A DNA stretch of 64,000 bases from Hymenopus coronatus (Eukaryota > Arthropoda > Insecta > Mantodea > Hymenopodidae), in assembly GCA_030762935.1 (NCBI GenBank), contig CM060883.1:54024001-54088000 (forward strand). The letters are read 5' to 3'. Below are positions 32,951-45,623 of the stretch, one piece after another (the first letter of the stretch is position 1; every line of letters starts with the position of its first letter). A program made the translations under genes and the position numbers. The notes beneath the pieces are model-generated. The model saw only the letters and a list, made by a program, of their open reading frames with translations. It did not search any database and had not been told where the DNA came from.

Positions 32951-33024
32951 GCCTCTATATATTATTAAGCGTTAATCGTTAGTATATACAGAGAAAGATA
33001 TGTGTGTGTATGTGTTTATGTATT

Positions 33025-33797
33025 ACTTTCTCTACATGTACTATAAACATAGTGTATAGAGAAGATATTGTAATACACTAAAATATTCGATACCGAGATT
33101 TCACCGGAAATGCATGTTTTGAGAACCCCTGAATCCAAAAAATTTAGAAAAATGTCCGTGAATTTAAGTTTGGTATCTTCCAAGGATGTGACGCGAAGAT
33201 TTTCAAGAAAATCCCCCCCCCCAACCCAAACTACCCTTTATATGGAACTTTTTTCGAAAAGTTTGATTTTCTCAAAAATGGCTCTAACGATTTTGATTAA
33301 AATACCGTATATTAAAGATATTTACCTGACAAATAAAATGGATATCTTGAATTTTCTGGGAATAGCCTCTGAAGACTACTTTATTCTGGATGAATTTTAC
33401 GGAATTCTGAATAACTGCTAAACCGTAAGAGAAAATTTAGAGTACGTTAAAACACACAATTTGTGTTATATACCTTTTTTTCGTGGAGTTGATTGTTTTT
33501 TTAGATATTCCTTGTGTTTGGTTTCAGCTTTAAAAAACTTATTCTTTTCTCATACAGGAATTTGACAACTCGTGACCATACAAATAAAGGAACTTCAGTC
33601 ACTAGCAATCAGCTTTTGACTATCACCTTAAGCTATGGTACTCCCTTATTTCGCTTCTACTTACAAGGAAGCAAGACGTAATAAGACTATTTCTGCTAAT
33701 GTTTTCTCGATTAGCATGAATTAAATAGAAGCATAAGCTTTTTAAGAATAATTTGTTGCGTGATGTAGAGGAAGTCATGTGAATGGAACACATCAGA
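33025..33797 (+). mobile_element. H1 repeat, full length, microsatellite deleted
   Basis: Hairpin ACTTTCTCTACATGTACTAT...GTATAGAGAAG. The GT tract and its flank are absent (GTCCGTGAATTTAAG joins the two sides). Complete body; ends GATGTAGAGGAAGTCATGTG then CACATCAGA. Confidence 0.9.
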
Positions 33798-33989
33798 TAT
33801 ATATATTTTTTTTTAATTGAGAAAATGTTACGTTTTGATCGTCCAGTTCATTTGCAAAAATGACCTTGTTGCTGTTTCATTGTAGATATACGGCGCCCGG
33901 TGTTTTGCAACTGGTCGCAATTTACTGGCTTTGAAATTCAAAACTCGTTAGAGAATGGTGTCCAAGAATTTCAATTCAGGCGAATGTTT

Positions 33990-34680
33990 GGAAAATAGGT
34001 AATGCCGCCAAAAATTAGCTTAGATTGTGGTTTTGATGAGCTTTATATTTTTCGTATAGTGAGCTTTTGTCTATCTCTTATAGTTTATAATTTTTGCGCT
34101 ATCAAACACAATTCATCAGGATGAGGAGGACTTCCAGGTATTCATCGTAAATTCGAATATATATCTTAAATCATATTTTTATCAAAATCGTTGGAGCCGC
34201 TTTGAAAACATCCGATATGTTCCATTCACAAGACTTTCATGTATCTCTCTAACAGATTATTGTTAGTAAATTTATTCTTCCATATACTTCATGCTAACCA
34301 AGACTGATGTGAATAGAACACACCAGATTTATTTTACGTGCAGGTGACCATTTTCGAGATATACCTTGTTATTAGTTTCAATTTTAAATATTTAAAATTT
34401 TTCTCATACGGGAACTTGTTAACTTGACCGTTTCTGCTAACGTTTATCTTGTTTTTTATTAAAATGTCCGTGTGATTGTCTGTGTGTTGTATTTTGATTA
34501 AAATTCATTATGTGTAAGACATTTTCGTGACAAAGGAAATGTATATCTTGAATTTTCTATGAATAGCTTCTGAAGATTATCTGGATGACTTTTGCATAAC
34601 TGGTAAACCCTAACAGGTAGATAAAAATTTACTACAAAAATATCTAAATACAAACATATATATCGTTAAATATACAGTCC
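33990..34680. mobile_element. Mosaic of H1 fragments in both orientations
   Basis: Minus-oriented body (GATGAGCTTTATATTTTTCG, GTCTATCTCTTATAGTTTA) runs to about 34205. A minus-oriented start (CATCCGATATGTTCC, 34204-34303) follows. Then comes a plus end (GACTGATGTGAATAGAACAC), and plus body pieces continue to about 34680. Several overlapping insertions and deletions are needed to explain it. Confidence 0.7.
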
Positions 34681-35589
34681 ACACAAGAAAGGCCTTTTCT
34701 GAAACTATGTTGGCAGATTTAATATTGTTCGAAATTGCAATTAGCTTAATAGTATTAATATAACAATTTAATAAGAACAATGTTTTCGGAATACGTGTAA
34801 CTACTGTTTTCGTTTAAAAGAAGGCTGGTTTACTTGATTATGATGTAATGAGCAAAGCAGACGTATCATGAAACAAATTGTCATTAATATTCTGCGTCTA
34901 CATAATTCAGAGGACTACATATCTACATGTAAGAGGACTACTATGTTTAAGTATGCATGGCTGTTTTTTTAGCAACTCTGTCTTCTCAAGAAGAAGGGAA
35001 AGAACTCCATATACAAGGATTAATGATTTTGGCTAACATATCATTCTGTAATAGAATTTGTATCGTGTGAATGCGAGTTCTGAATAATCTTAAAAAAAAT
35101 GTATGTTCATTACGCATCAAAATGACCTGTAGTTGCTTCAGCGGGGAAGTGATCCAAAACCACCCACAATGTTTAGACGCTATTTAGGTCAGGAGATTAA
35201 TATAACCAGTTGGAGATGCTGAAGATCATGTTTATGTTCCTAGAACACAAGTTAAACGGATCCGACTAGGAAACAGCCTTTACACAAGAATACCAAAATA
35301 CTGATGTTGAAATTATTACAGGCCGTTTGCATGTGTTAACAGCTGAAACCAGCCAGGTTCCTTGGACGTTTTCCAGCCATAAACATGACTTGATATTTGT
35401 TTGGTAAAGCTTTCTTTGGATTGTTTATTAAAACAAAGTCATTGAGATAAAACACTGAGCTGAAGAATCTCTTTGTTTCTGTAGTTTGGCGGAGTTTAGA
35501 TCCAGTCAACATAGTACCCTCATATTGCTGTTCCCGCTTAGAATTTTAGAACTTTTTATGTTTACAGCATATTCGGGGAGCCGAAGCAC
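34681..35589. other. Interval without recognised features
   Basis: No H1, SINE, TIR or gene was recognised. Confidence 0.35.
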
Positions 35590-35937
35590 ATCAAATTCAT
35601 GTTGTGTGTTTGCGCGGGCGTGTATGTGTGTGTGTAAATAGCATAGCTCAAGAACTGAAGTGCGTTAAATACCAAACGTGTTTAGAATTAGTTTCTTATA
35701 ATTTAGTTATTAATTATCAAAATGTTAAGTCTTATAATGCTGGTATATTAACTGATTTATCAAATCGAGTAGGTGAAGTTGCTTTATTAATAGTATTGCA
35801 TGGATATTAAATTTTTCAAGGATGCGACACAAAAATGTTGCAGGAAATTCCTCACCCTAAACTATTCTTTAAGTGGAACATTGTTAAAATACGAAGAGTT
35901 ATCTTCTTAAAACATCCAATTTGTCATTTATATTTTT
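35590..35937 (+). mobile_element. H1 fragment carrying a mitochondrial insert
   Basis: GT tract, CATAGCTCAAGAAC and GTTAAATACCAAAC (to about 35677), then foreign sequence. The element resumes at TTTTTCAAGGATGCGACAC and continues to CAATTTGTCATTTATATTTT. There it meets the next H1 copy, which looks inserted in the T run. Confidence 0.82.
35678..35812 (+). pseudogene. Numt: fragment of mitochondrial ND5
   Basis: About 135 bp of sequence unlike H1 encodes LELVSYNLVINYQNVKSYNA followed by GILTDLSNRVGEVALLIV in one frame. This is the conserved NADH dehydrogenase subunit 5 segment whose insect versions read NVKSYNAGMLTALSNRxGD. After GTA one base appears to be missing: shifting the frame gives the expected IAW and then a codon ATA, which is Met in the invertebrate mitochondrial code. 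Changes at otherwise conserved sites (Ala to Asp, Asp to Glu) suggest it is an old nuclear copy, not contamination. It replaces about 25 bp of the host H1, which suggests capture at a double-strand break. Confidence 0.82.
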
Positions 35938-36706
35938 ACTTTCTCTACACGTCCTATGTACATAGTGTGTAGAGAAGGTATTGCTTTCCACCCAAAATTC
36001 TTTATCGAAATTTCACCGGAAATAAACCTTTTAGGGTCCCTGTATCCAATAAAAGGTCCGCGCGCGGATGTGTGCGTCTGTGTGTGTGTGTGTGTAAATA
36101 CCAAACTTCTTACTTAAGTTTAGTATCTTCCAGGTATGCGACACGAAGACACATTGAAAAAAATTTTCACATTGAAAAAAAGTCGAAATTGTATATTTTC
36201 TCAAAAATGGCTCCTATCCATGCAAAGAAATATATTTCAATCCAATAACCATAATTTAAAACATTAGACTGTCGGTTTAGCCTAGTATTTTCCCTTCTTC
36301 TTATAAAGAACTAAGTAATAGGACCGTTAAATTACACAATTTATGTCATTTTTTTTAAAGATAACAGTTTCCGAGATATATATTCATTGTTATTTGTGTC
36401 ATTTTAAACTACTTAAACTTTTCTCAAACGAAAAATAAGTTTTCGTTTCATAGCTCTTTTGTTTTAGTCCTAGCCATGCAAAGAAAACCGATTTTCAATT
36501 ATTTTATATATTGATAGCTTTTTAAAAATTTAGTCATAGCTTTAGCCTAGTAAATTCCCTTATTTCCCTTCTGGTTACTAGGGAGTAAGTAATAAGACAA
36601 GTTATGCTACTGTTTATCTCAGCATGACACCGATAAGCGAATAATTCTTTTTAAGAATGGTTTGTTTGTAGAAGGTAGAGAAATCATGCAAATGAAACAC
36701 GTCATA
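35938..36706 (+). mobile_element. H1 repeat with internal deletion
   Basis: Hairpin ACTTTCTCTACACGTCCTAT...GTGTAGAGAAGG, CACCCAAAATTC block, GT tract. The body has deletions, and the end is GGTAGAGAAATCATG then CACGTCATA. Confidence 0.85.
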
Positions 36707-37229
36707 CTTTTGTTGAGAAATCACCTACACTTCTATAGGATAACAAATACAGTTTCTACTTCCTAAGGCAAAGTAAAACCCACAAGAACTTAAGAATTCA
36801 TGTCTATTAAAACAGTCAATAAGTTTCTACACCAGGTATTTCTTCTTGGCAAGAATCAATTTATAAAATGTGTCTCTAGTTGGCCCTTATCATGACATTT
36901 AATAAAATAAATATATAATATTCATATCCTTTCACAAGATTTTAAGTGTTAATTTTACTGTATACTTTGGCACTGTGTAAAGTGCGATGTGTGCTCTCAG
37001 GTTGTTTTAATAAAATAAATAATCCTAATTTCGTATTTTAAACATTTTAAAAGAGAATCTCCTTTTTTCATTCATATATTGTATATATTTTCATTCATAT
37101 TTTGCGAGATTTTTTTAATATTTCCCCACTTTATTTCCAGCTCGTATATTAGCTCCAAACCAGACATGTCTCAGTAAAACTTCTGCGTGAAGAGTTAATT
37201 TGTACTGATGATATGTTTTTATTCGCAAA
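36707..37229. other. AT-rich interval
   Basis: No feature is recognised; it leads into a distinctly more GC-rich stretch. Confidence 0.35.
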
Positions 37230-37790
37230 CGGTAGATAGCTATGGGCAGGATAGCCCAACTGCCCTGAGGGGAAATACCTTACGAGTTTCCTGCTTGCTG
37301 TGAATGGAGGAGAGAATTGCCCGAGGTTTGGATATGCGCGGCTACTGAACGTGGAAGTGACGTCACAAGGCGACGCCATCGACGCCGACGCCGTGCGTCT
37401 GGCAACAAGTTGGACAGTGATGTCAGTATTCAATATGGACGGCCCTCTCTGAGAAAATGCCCACATCACGCTGCAAAACGGCCTAAAATGCACCGCTGAA
37501 AGGCAAAGGGACGCCTTCCGTGTTGTACCACCGTTCTCCAGGTGTTCTGTCCCTTCCTTGGATGTCGAGGTAGTCGCGTGGACGATATGGGATCCACGGT
37601 AGCGTCCCTAATTCGCCTTTGCAGGGCGAAAATATCAAGAACGAGTGAGTAAAACCTGCTGTGTTAAGTGTTCACACATTCCTTTGTCTGGCGCTGCGGC
37701 GAAAATTGGGTGTTTCCGTTGTTTTCTGCATACGACGCGTGCGACAATGGCGTGAGTCTTTTGTTTACATCAGACGTAAATATAGTAGCA
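37230..37790 (+). promoter_or_regulatory. CpG-richer island, candidate host promoter and first exon
   Basis: This stretch is clearly richer in G, C and CpG than its surroundings and has no repeat signature. It contains a perfect CRE palindrome TGACGTCA at 37358-37365. ATG at 37589 (GACGATATGGG, with G at -3 and +4) opens MGSTVASLIRLCRAKISRT and is followed by a good splice donor (AACGAGTGAGTAA, about 37642-37654). A second ATG with an adjacent donor (ACAATGGCGTGAGT) lies near 37746-37759. Either could be a short 5' coding exon. No downstream exon was found in the window, so this is a hypothesis. An unmethylated CpG-rich SINE or LINE 5' UTR is an alternative. Confidence 0.35.
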
Positions 37791-38084
37791 GTCAAGAGTG
37801 AGTATTTACATAGTGTGGCTCTCCCCACACATACACACTTGCCTTAATGAGTGGATGTTGATCATTGAGTGCGTACGTCGATGTGTCAAGTGTAGATAGC
37901 TGGCGTGGCATTTTTATCTCGAGCCAGGGCTACCATATGTGCGAAAAGGTGTACATCATGGGCGTAGGGATACGGAGAGGGGGCGGTTCCCTTGAAAACC
38001 TCAAAGAAACATGTGAGGTGCTTTTTAAAATTAAGATTTAAATATGTTCATGGTTAAAGCTCAGCAGTAAAAATAAAGAAAAAA
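37791..38084. other. Interval without recognised features
   Basis: It would be intron if the preceding island is a first exon. No branch-point/acceptor pair with a clear exon is recognised. Confidence 0.3.
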
Positions 38085-38823
38085 TCTGACGTGTTCCATT
38101 CTCATGAATTTTCTCTACAGCTACTCAACAACTTATTATTAAAAAGCTAATGCTTCAATTTACTTCATGCTAATCGAGAAAAAATTAGCAGGAATAGTCT
38201 TATTACTTTCTTCCTTGTAAGTAGAAGCGAAATAAGGGAGTACCATAGGTTAAAGTGATGGCCAAAAGCTGGTTGCTATGTGACTGAAGTTCTGTGTTTG
38301 TATGGACAAGAGGTGACAAATTCCTGTATGAGAAAAGCAAGTTTTTAAAGCTGAAACCAATAAGCAGGAATATCTTAAAAGCGATCAACTCAAGAAAAAA
38401 ATGTTTATAACATAAATTGTGTGTTTTAATGCGCTCTACATTTTTGTGTGCTAACTTTTTGTCCATCTCTTACGGTTTAGCATTTATGCAAAATTCCGTA
38501 AAATTCATTCAGAATAAAGCAGTCTTCAGAGTCTACTCCCAGAAAATTCAAGATTTACATTTTATTTGACAAATATGTTTAATGTACGCTGTTTTAATCA
38601 AAATCGCTATAGCCATTTTTGAGAAAATCAAATATTTCGAAAAAAATTCCATGTAAAGGGTAGTTTGAGGTGGGGGGATTTTTCTCAAGATCTTCGTGTC
38701 GCATCCTTGGAAGATACTAAACTTAAATACCTAAAACATATATTTCCGGTGAAATCTAGTATCGAATGGGTGGTGTGCAATACCTTCTCTATATATTATG
38801 CACATAGTACGTGTAGAGAAATT
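38085..38823 (-). mobile_element. H1 repeat, CA tract deleted
   Basis: Starts TCTGACGTGTTCC and ends GTGTAGAGAAATT. The region between ACTTAAATACC and AAAACATATATTTCCGG is collapsed, so the microsatellite is absent while the body and hairpin are kept. Confidence 0.9.
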
Positions 38824-40344
38824 AAAAACTGTCTGCATGCGTTGTGTTATGTTGTTTGTCTTAACTTTCCCTATTTACCAAAGAAAGCTTGTTATTCCCA
38901 TCTGGATATATTATAATATAGCTTGAATTTCCTCTAAACAAGAAACACCCAAAATAGCAAATTACCATAGGTGTGTTCTACATTTGCCTATTCGAGGAAA
39001 ATAAATTCGTTAAAATTTATGCATTTTAAAGCAAGTGATATTGGGTGAAAGAAAACAACATAAATATATTTTTATTTTTGTGAATAATTTTTCTACTTAC
39101 ATGTTTGAGGTGAAAATTTTGTTTTTCAATGTCATATAAATTTAAAGCTGCATTCATTCAAGTATATAACAGTAAGCAGTATGCTGCAATGAGTAATATT
39201 TTTATTTTTAAATCTCAAATTACTCATGTGTATTTCTTGGGATTTGTCAGCGTTTAAAGTATTCCATCTATCACCGTTTTCAGCCTGGATTTTTTAATTT
39301 TCATGCTTTTGTGCATTTATTTTACTTTTCTCAGGAGAGATCTATAGAAAGTTTTTGTAGGTTATTTATAGGTGCTTTGTTTACTGCGAAATCTGTACAA
39401 ATAAAAATTAGCTTGTATTTACAATGTTAAGACAAACACCACTAGCACCTGCGTAGTTGAAATATGATGTATAAGAATCAGAAAAAATATGTTATTCATT
39501 TTATGCGTGGCTGAAATGGGTACATAATTAAGAGTAGTTTATAAGGGAAATCTTCCTCCCCCTCAGAAAAAAGAAAGAAAAGACAGCTGCTGCACGGGCG
39601 GAGGTGCGAGTTTACATAAAATGATATGGAGAGTGAATATTGTCAACATATTACAGACTTTTTTATTTTTACACATATTTCTTTTAAATGTTATTTTTGC
39701 AGAATTAAGGGCAGTTAAGAGGGGACACTCCCTAATAATTACGAATATTTACAAAATTGTTTCCATAAGAAATTATTTAATATTTGATATTTTCAATAAC
39801 CAACCACAATTAAATTTCTTGAAATAGATTCAAATTTAAAGGTAGCTTTTATAGAGAACCGTCTAAAGTGTTTATGGTTTTAAAGGTTATTTTTAGAGCA
39901 TAACTGTTGCCAATGAAATTGTATCATTTGAACACAATACAGATGCATGTAAAATGTAGCGCAATGTTTGCATTTACAGTCACATTATGAATAACCTGTA
40001 CAACTGTAAATAATTGTAACACGCACGCTGTTATGGGAAACCATCAGAACTGTGAATCTGTATTTAGAAACAAAATACTGAGTTGACACTGATAGTGGCA
40101 AGTCTCTGAGATTTTTAAATCAATGTGAAATGGGTACAGATAACATTAAGTGCTTGTAATACAAACGTATTAATATTTTTTACTGAGAATGTAAAAAGTC
40201 GGATCACACTTGAGATTAACAACATATGTCAACGTTTGTACTTTCATTTATCTGCTGTCTCTTGTCTTTCTTTGAGCCATATGGAATGAATGTGTAAGCA
40301 GCAATATTCTGAGGCTTTCAAGTAGGCATGAAATCTCATAAGAT
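38824..40344. other. 1.5-kb AT-rich interval without recognised genes
   Basis: Very AT-rich. A 68-codon frame at 39621-39827 has no known domain. I looked for mitochondrial sequence because of the base composition and found none. Confidence 0.4.
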
Positions 40345-40811
40345 ATCATTCTGGGTGAGTTTTGTATAACTTTTGTGTAACTGGTAAACCGTAAGAGATG
40401 ACGAAATCTTACTACATAAAATTGTAGATCTCATTAAAACACACAAAATATGTTATATATCTATATATTGATTTAACTGTTTTCGCGATATTCCGAGTTA
40501 TTGGGTTCAGTTTAAAGGTACTTAAAACTTTTCTCAAACGGGAAACATCTTTCTTTTCTTTTGTTTACTCCTAGAAAGCAAAGAGAACCGAATTTCTATT
40601 GCTTCACTTAGCGACCGGCATTTAAAAGATCTGACTATCACTTTAGCTTTTCATTCCCTTATTTCCCTTCAACTTGCAAAGAAGCAGGTAATAAGACCAG
40701 TTTTGGCAATGTTTATTTTGAGTATCATGATGTAAATAAAAGAATAATCTTTTGTAAGAAAAGTTGTTTGTGGAACAGCTAGAGAAAGGAGTGTGAATGG
40801 AACACATCAGA
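40345..40811 (+). mobile_element. H1 repeat, distal half, followed by T22
   Basis: Begins in the body (ATTCTGGGTGAGTTTTGTAT) and ends GCTAGAGAAAGGAGTGTGAA then CACATCAGA at 40811, followed directly by an uninterrupted T run (40812-40833), consistent with insertion at T tracts. Confidence 0.87.
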
Positions 40812-40833
40812 TTTTTTTTTTTTTTTTTTTTTT

Positions 40834-41344
40834 ATTCTGGTGAGAGTATAAGAAGTTGTTTTGTAAATTGATATGGTTAAATTTGTATTGAATAAACATA
40901 TAATACGTTTTAGTCTCCGTTAATTAGAAGTAGAGATATTTAAGCTTGCTTGAAGGGACTTAATAAAAGATTAACTGACAGCGCTGGTTTACTACGGAAG
41001 TAGAAAATATTTAGAAAGTATACAATGTTCTATAAGTAGATCACTTTGGTCCTAACTACCATCTTTGCCAAGAAGAGAGTGTTTCTTTGCCTCCAAAATA
41101 CCGCTAATAAGTTTTCCTCCCCTTCTCAGGAGTTTTGTGTTTACATAACTAAACGCGAGCCTCCCTTCTACTTATTAAGTTTTTAGTACATCGTATTGTC
41201 AAAGTTACGATTTTGAATATCAGCTAGCGCAGGCCACCTCTTTTGCAGCACGCATTTCTAGAATTAGTTCAAAAATTTTCATAGCATATGGAGCACTATG
41301 CTACGTAGTTTCTTTGTTTAAAAAGCTCTAAAGTGCTGCACTCA
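40834..41344. other. Interval without recognised features
   Basis: No gene or repeat family recognised. Confidence 0.35.
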
Positions 41345-41575
41345 CACAGATTTCTCTTCCCGCTCTTGTACAACTATTCTTTCAGTGCTTATTCTTCTAT
41401 CTCAGTCGACCAAGATAACAATTTGCAAAGATTTTATTACACATTTTCTTGTACACGGATTAAGGAAATGCAGTCGGCTTTAAACGATAGTAAAATCTTT
41501 TGAGAGCGTGTCGCTATATAATGACTTTAAAGTGCCGTAATCTTTGCATTGTCAACGGAGACTTTTGAAGAATAT
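41345..41575 (-). mobile_element. H1 fragment, diverged
   Basis: Weak but collinear match to the first quarter of a minus-oriented copy: TTATTCTTCTATCTCAGTCG, AAACGATAGTAAAATCTTTT, TTTGCATTGTCAACGGAG. Confidence 0.55.
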
Positions 41576-42381
41576 CTAACTTTGCAGCATCAGGTTCAGA
41601 GTTTGTTTCAAAACTCCCTAATATATAAGGCATATTTTTATCCTTTCTGTAGTTACCTTAGGAAACAATTAGCTTTTTATTTGCGTTGCAGATATGCATT
41701 TGCAGTAACAACCTTTATACACCTTGAATATTTGACTTAAATTTTTTTCCACGTGTTTACAGCAATACATTAAAAAAGAAAAAAGAAAAAAATCCCATGG
41801 ACTAACTAATTACCCGTATTGAAAATTACTAGGTCAACCATAAAAAAAAACAAAACAAAAAAACAAAAAGCCCACATAAGCTGGTGTTCATGTCATTAAA
41901 ATTATTCATTAATAATTCTCATAGTTACAGACGAGCACCTTTCAACCGGTGTACAGTCTCATTGATGCTTTGTTCATCAATCAACATCGAATTTAATCAA
42001 TAGTTTTAAAGCTCGATGTGATCAAAACTAAGATATAATGGTTTTTTCTCTTATACATTGATATTTATTTCCATTATCTCACTTCGATTCGGCATCTCGT
42101 GTATTTTTATGTTCGCTATTGGTAGATGGTACAAACTGTAAACATAGCGATTTGATGATCTACTGATTCAAAATGTAACAGAAGTGGTAAAAGATTTAAT
42201 GCTGCACAATAGCAAAAGGAAACAAAAAGATTTTATAGCTCAGCTCATGGAGTATACTAAAAGTACAAAGAATTGCAACGTTCTGACATTGTAATATCTT
42301 ATCGAATTCCCTTTTTGCTTATAGTTTTTCTTAGATAATCTAATTGAGCTTTCAAAATTGTACTTGTAATGATGATTACCT
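41576..42381. other. Interval without recognised features
   Basis: A-rich stretch near 41840-41872. No gene or repeat family recognised. Confidence 0.35.
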
Positions 42382-43066
42382 TATGCGTTCCATTCACATG
42401 ACTTACTCTACATGTCTGCAACAAATTATTGTTAAAAAGCTTATGCTTATATTTACTTCAGGCTAATCGAGAAAAAAATAGCAGAAGTCTTCTTATTACT
42501 TGCTTCCATGCAAGTAGAAGCGAAATAAGGGAGTACCGTAGGTTAATGTGACAGTTAAAAGCTAGTTGCTATGCAATTGAAGTTTCTTTGTCTGTATGGA
42601 CAGGAGTTGACAAATTCCCATATGAGAAAAGTATAAGTATTTTAAAGCTGAAACCAATAACAAGGAATACCTAAAAAGGAATGACCTACTCCACGAAAAA
42701 AATGTATATAACATAAACATTGTGTTTTAACAAGCTCTACATTTTCTGTGTGTTAAGTTTTTGTCTATCTCTTACGGTTTACCAGTTATGAAAAATTCCG
42801 TAAAATTCATCCAGTATAAAGTATTCTTCAGAGGCTATTTCCAGAAAATTCAAGATATACATTTTATTTGTAAGTAAATATCTTTAATATGTGATATTTC
42901 AATCCAATTCATTAGAGCCATTTTTGAAAAAATCAAAATTTTCGAAAAATTTTCCATGTTGAAGGTATTTGGGGGCGGGGGAAGGGGAATTTTCTTGAAA
43001 ATCTTCGTTTCGCATCCTTGGAAGATACCAAACTTAAACGGTCTTTTCGTTTTTGAACTATGCTGT

Positions 43067-43113
<47 letters not shown>

Positions 43114-43240
43114 CCTGTTTTAAAATACTTTTTTTGTATTCAGGGGAAACCAAAACACGTATTTTCGTTGAAATCTCGGTATCGAATTTTTGGGTGCATT
43201 ACAATACCTTCTCTATACACTATGTACGTGTAGAGAAAGT
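42382..43240 (-). mobile_element. H1 repeat, near full length with shortened hairpin
   Basis: Starts TTATGCGTTCCATTCACATG and has the full body, the CA tract 43068-43110 and the hairpin CTCTATACACTATGTACGTG then TAGAGAAAGT. The central ATAGTA of the palindrome is deleted, leaving a shorter but still paired stem. Confidence 0.9.
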
Positions 43241-43594
43241 AAAAACTGTCAGCACTCGTGCTATTATAGAAGACAGTTTTATTAATTTAACATTTTGTGA
43301 TTCTGGAAGTTGGGAGGGATACTATTTTGATTATCAGTGCAAATAAATATGGGCTTAAGCATTGGTGTACTTGTGTAACTGTTCAATAATAAAATAAAGG
43401 CCTAAATAAAAGCAAACCATTCTCCCTGTTACATATTTTAAGTGGAAATCATAAATAATGTTTATTTCTAGGTTATACCTAAACAGATGCGAAGAATTTT
43501 AGGTCGGTAATGCCGAAAATGTTGGTTTTCTAACTGTCCTTAAAATTCAGAGAGCAAAATGCGGAAATTCTTTATGACCACTCGTACAATTTTT
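43241..43594. other. Interval without recognised features
   Basis: No gene or repeat recognised. Confidence 0.35.
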
Positions 43595-44232
43595 ACTTTC
43601 TCTAGCCCCGTATTACAACGCACTTAGTGGATAGAGAAGGTATTGTATTCCACCCTAAAATTCGATACCTAGATTTCACCGGAAATACAAGCTTTAGAAC
43701 CCCCTGAATAAAAAAAAAACATTTTCAGAAAAAGGTCCTGTGTATCTGTTTGTCCGTCTGTCTGTCTGTGTGTGTCTGTGGACAGCATAGCTCAAAAGCG
43801 AAAAGACGGTTAAATACCAAGGATGCCACACAAAGATTTTCAAGGAAATCCACCATCTCTAACTACCCTTTACATGGAAACATGGAAACAATTTTGAGAT
43901 ATTAGTTTCTAGTGTAAATTACTTAAACTTTTCTCAGACTGGAAGTGTCCGTCTTTTTTTTTTTTTTTCCTCTTTTTTTTATTCTTTTAGTTCTACTCCT
44001 GGCCAAGCAAAGAAGCTATTTCCAATGGCAATAGCATGACGACAGCTTTTAAAACATTTGACTGTCATTTTAGCATAGCGCATTCCCTTAGTTCTCTTTC
44101 ACTTATAAGAAACTAAATAATAAGAACATTCTGCTAAAGTTTATCTCGATAAAATTGTGTAGGAAAAAAATAATCTTTTGTAAGAAGTTTGTAGAGCAGC
44201 TAGAAAAAGTCATGTGACTATAACACATCAGA
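43595..44232 (+). mobile_element. H1 repeat, CTAG subfamily, body deleted
   Basis: Hairpin start ACTTTCTCTAGCCCCGTATT, TCTG/GT tract, then a large deletion after CCCTTTACATGGAAACATGG that removes the central body. Ends GCAGCTAGAAAAAGTCATG then CACATCAGA. Confidence 0.85.
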
Positions 44233-44727
44233 TTGTTGTTGTCATATCTGCAATTTTCGAAGTTCAAAGTGAACATGAACGACTATCAATCTTGTTTGAG
44301 CCTTTTATAAGCTATAAACGTCACTAGAAAAAAAGGATAGTTCTTAAGACTTTTTTGCAGCTACAGAAAAATATGAGCTTTTAAGTGAATGGCTTGATAC
44401 ACTAGTAAACGCATGAATTAAAGTCGTTTAAAAAGGCCGTAACATATAAGTAAATTACGAAGCGACATCATAGACTACAGTAATATTTAAAAGTCTCTCT
44501 TCATGAAGGTTCAGAGTAGCTCAGTGGTATATAGTCATTCCAAAAAAATAGTATGGGTTATAATCAGATAGAAGTATCTATGTTTTTATTTATTTTATTA
44601 CTGCTTTTCTATCTTGTATTGGTCTTGCGATTTGTCTAACCACACACTACGTAAAAATTATGTGAAATAATTTATGCTGCTAAGATTTTGAATTGGAAAT
44701 ATTTATAACATTAATGGTACTATTTGT
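44233..44727. other. Interval without recognised features
   Basis: No gene or repeat recognised. Confidence 0.35.
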
Positions 44728-45581
44728 ACTTTCTCTAGCACGTATGTGCATACAAACTACATAGCTAGAGAAAACATTTATTGTACTACACCCAAAACTG
44801 CAATGTCAAGGTTTCACCGGAAGTATGTTTTGAGACCCCCCGAGTAAAAAAAATAAGAAAAGGTCCGCGCGCGCGTGTATCTGCATATATCTGTGTGTCT
44901 GTGGACAGCAAAGCTCAAAAAAGACCGTTAAAAACCAAACTTGGTATTTATCTTCCAAGGATGCAACGCAGATTAAAAAAAAAAAAACTACAAACTACCC
45001 TTGAATTTGACTTTTTTTTAATATTTTATTTTTCTCAAAAAAGACGGTAACAATTTTGATTAAATTTATCGCATATTTTAGATATATACATCACAAATAA
45101 CATATATATTTTGAATTTTCTAGGAATAGCCTGTGAGGACCTCTTTATTCTGAATGAGTTTTGCAGAATTTGCATAACAGTTAAACCGTAAGAGAAGGAC
45201 GGAAACTTAAAACACAAAACATGTAGATCTCGTTAAAATACATAATTTATGTCATAGGCATATGTTTCTTGTAGAGTTGGCCGTTTTTGAGATATTCCTT
45301 GTTTTTGGTTTCAGTTTTAAACTACCTCACTTTTCTCAAACGAGACCGTGCAAAGCGAATCGAAACTCAACTGTTTCACATAGCGACCAGCTTTAAAAGA
45401 TTTAACAATCGCTTAATGTACCTATTCCTTTGCTTCCCTTCTACCTACAATGATGTAAGTAATAAGACCAATTGCGCTAATGTTTATCTCGATTAGCATG
45501 ATGGATAAAAGAATAAGCTTTTGTAAGAATGGTTTGTATATGGAACAGTGTAAGAAAGTTATGTGAATGGAACACATCAGA
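44728..45581 (+). mobile_element. H1 repeat, CTAG subfamily
   Basis: Hairpin ACTTTCTCTAGCACGTATGT...ACATAGCTAGAGAA, a CGCGCG/GT tract near 44865-44900, the body, and the end AGTGTAAGAAAGTTATGTG then CACATCAGA. It sits 42 bp before another copy in the opposite orientation. Confidence 0.88.
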
Positions 45582-45623
45582 CTTTCCTTCATGGGATCTA
45601 GTAAGAACTAACGAAAAAAAAAA

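Noticed and set aside
38824..40344. Additional mitochondrial insert suspected from AT-richness
   Set aside because: No mitochondrial protein or rRNA words were found on reading it.
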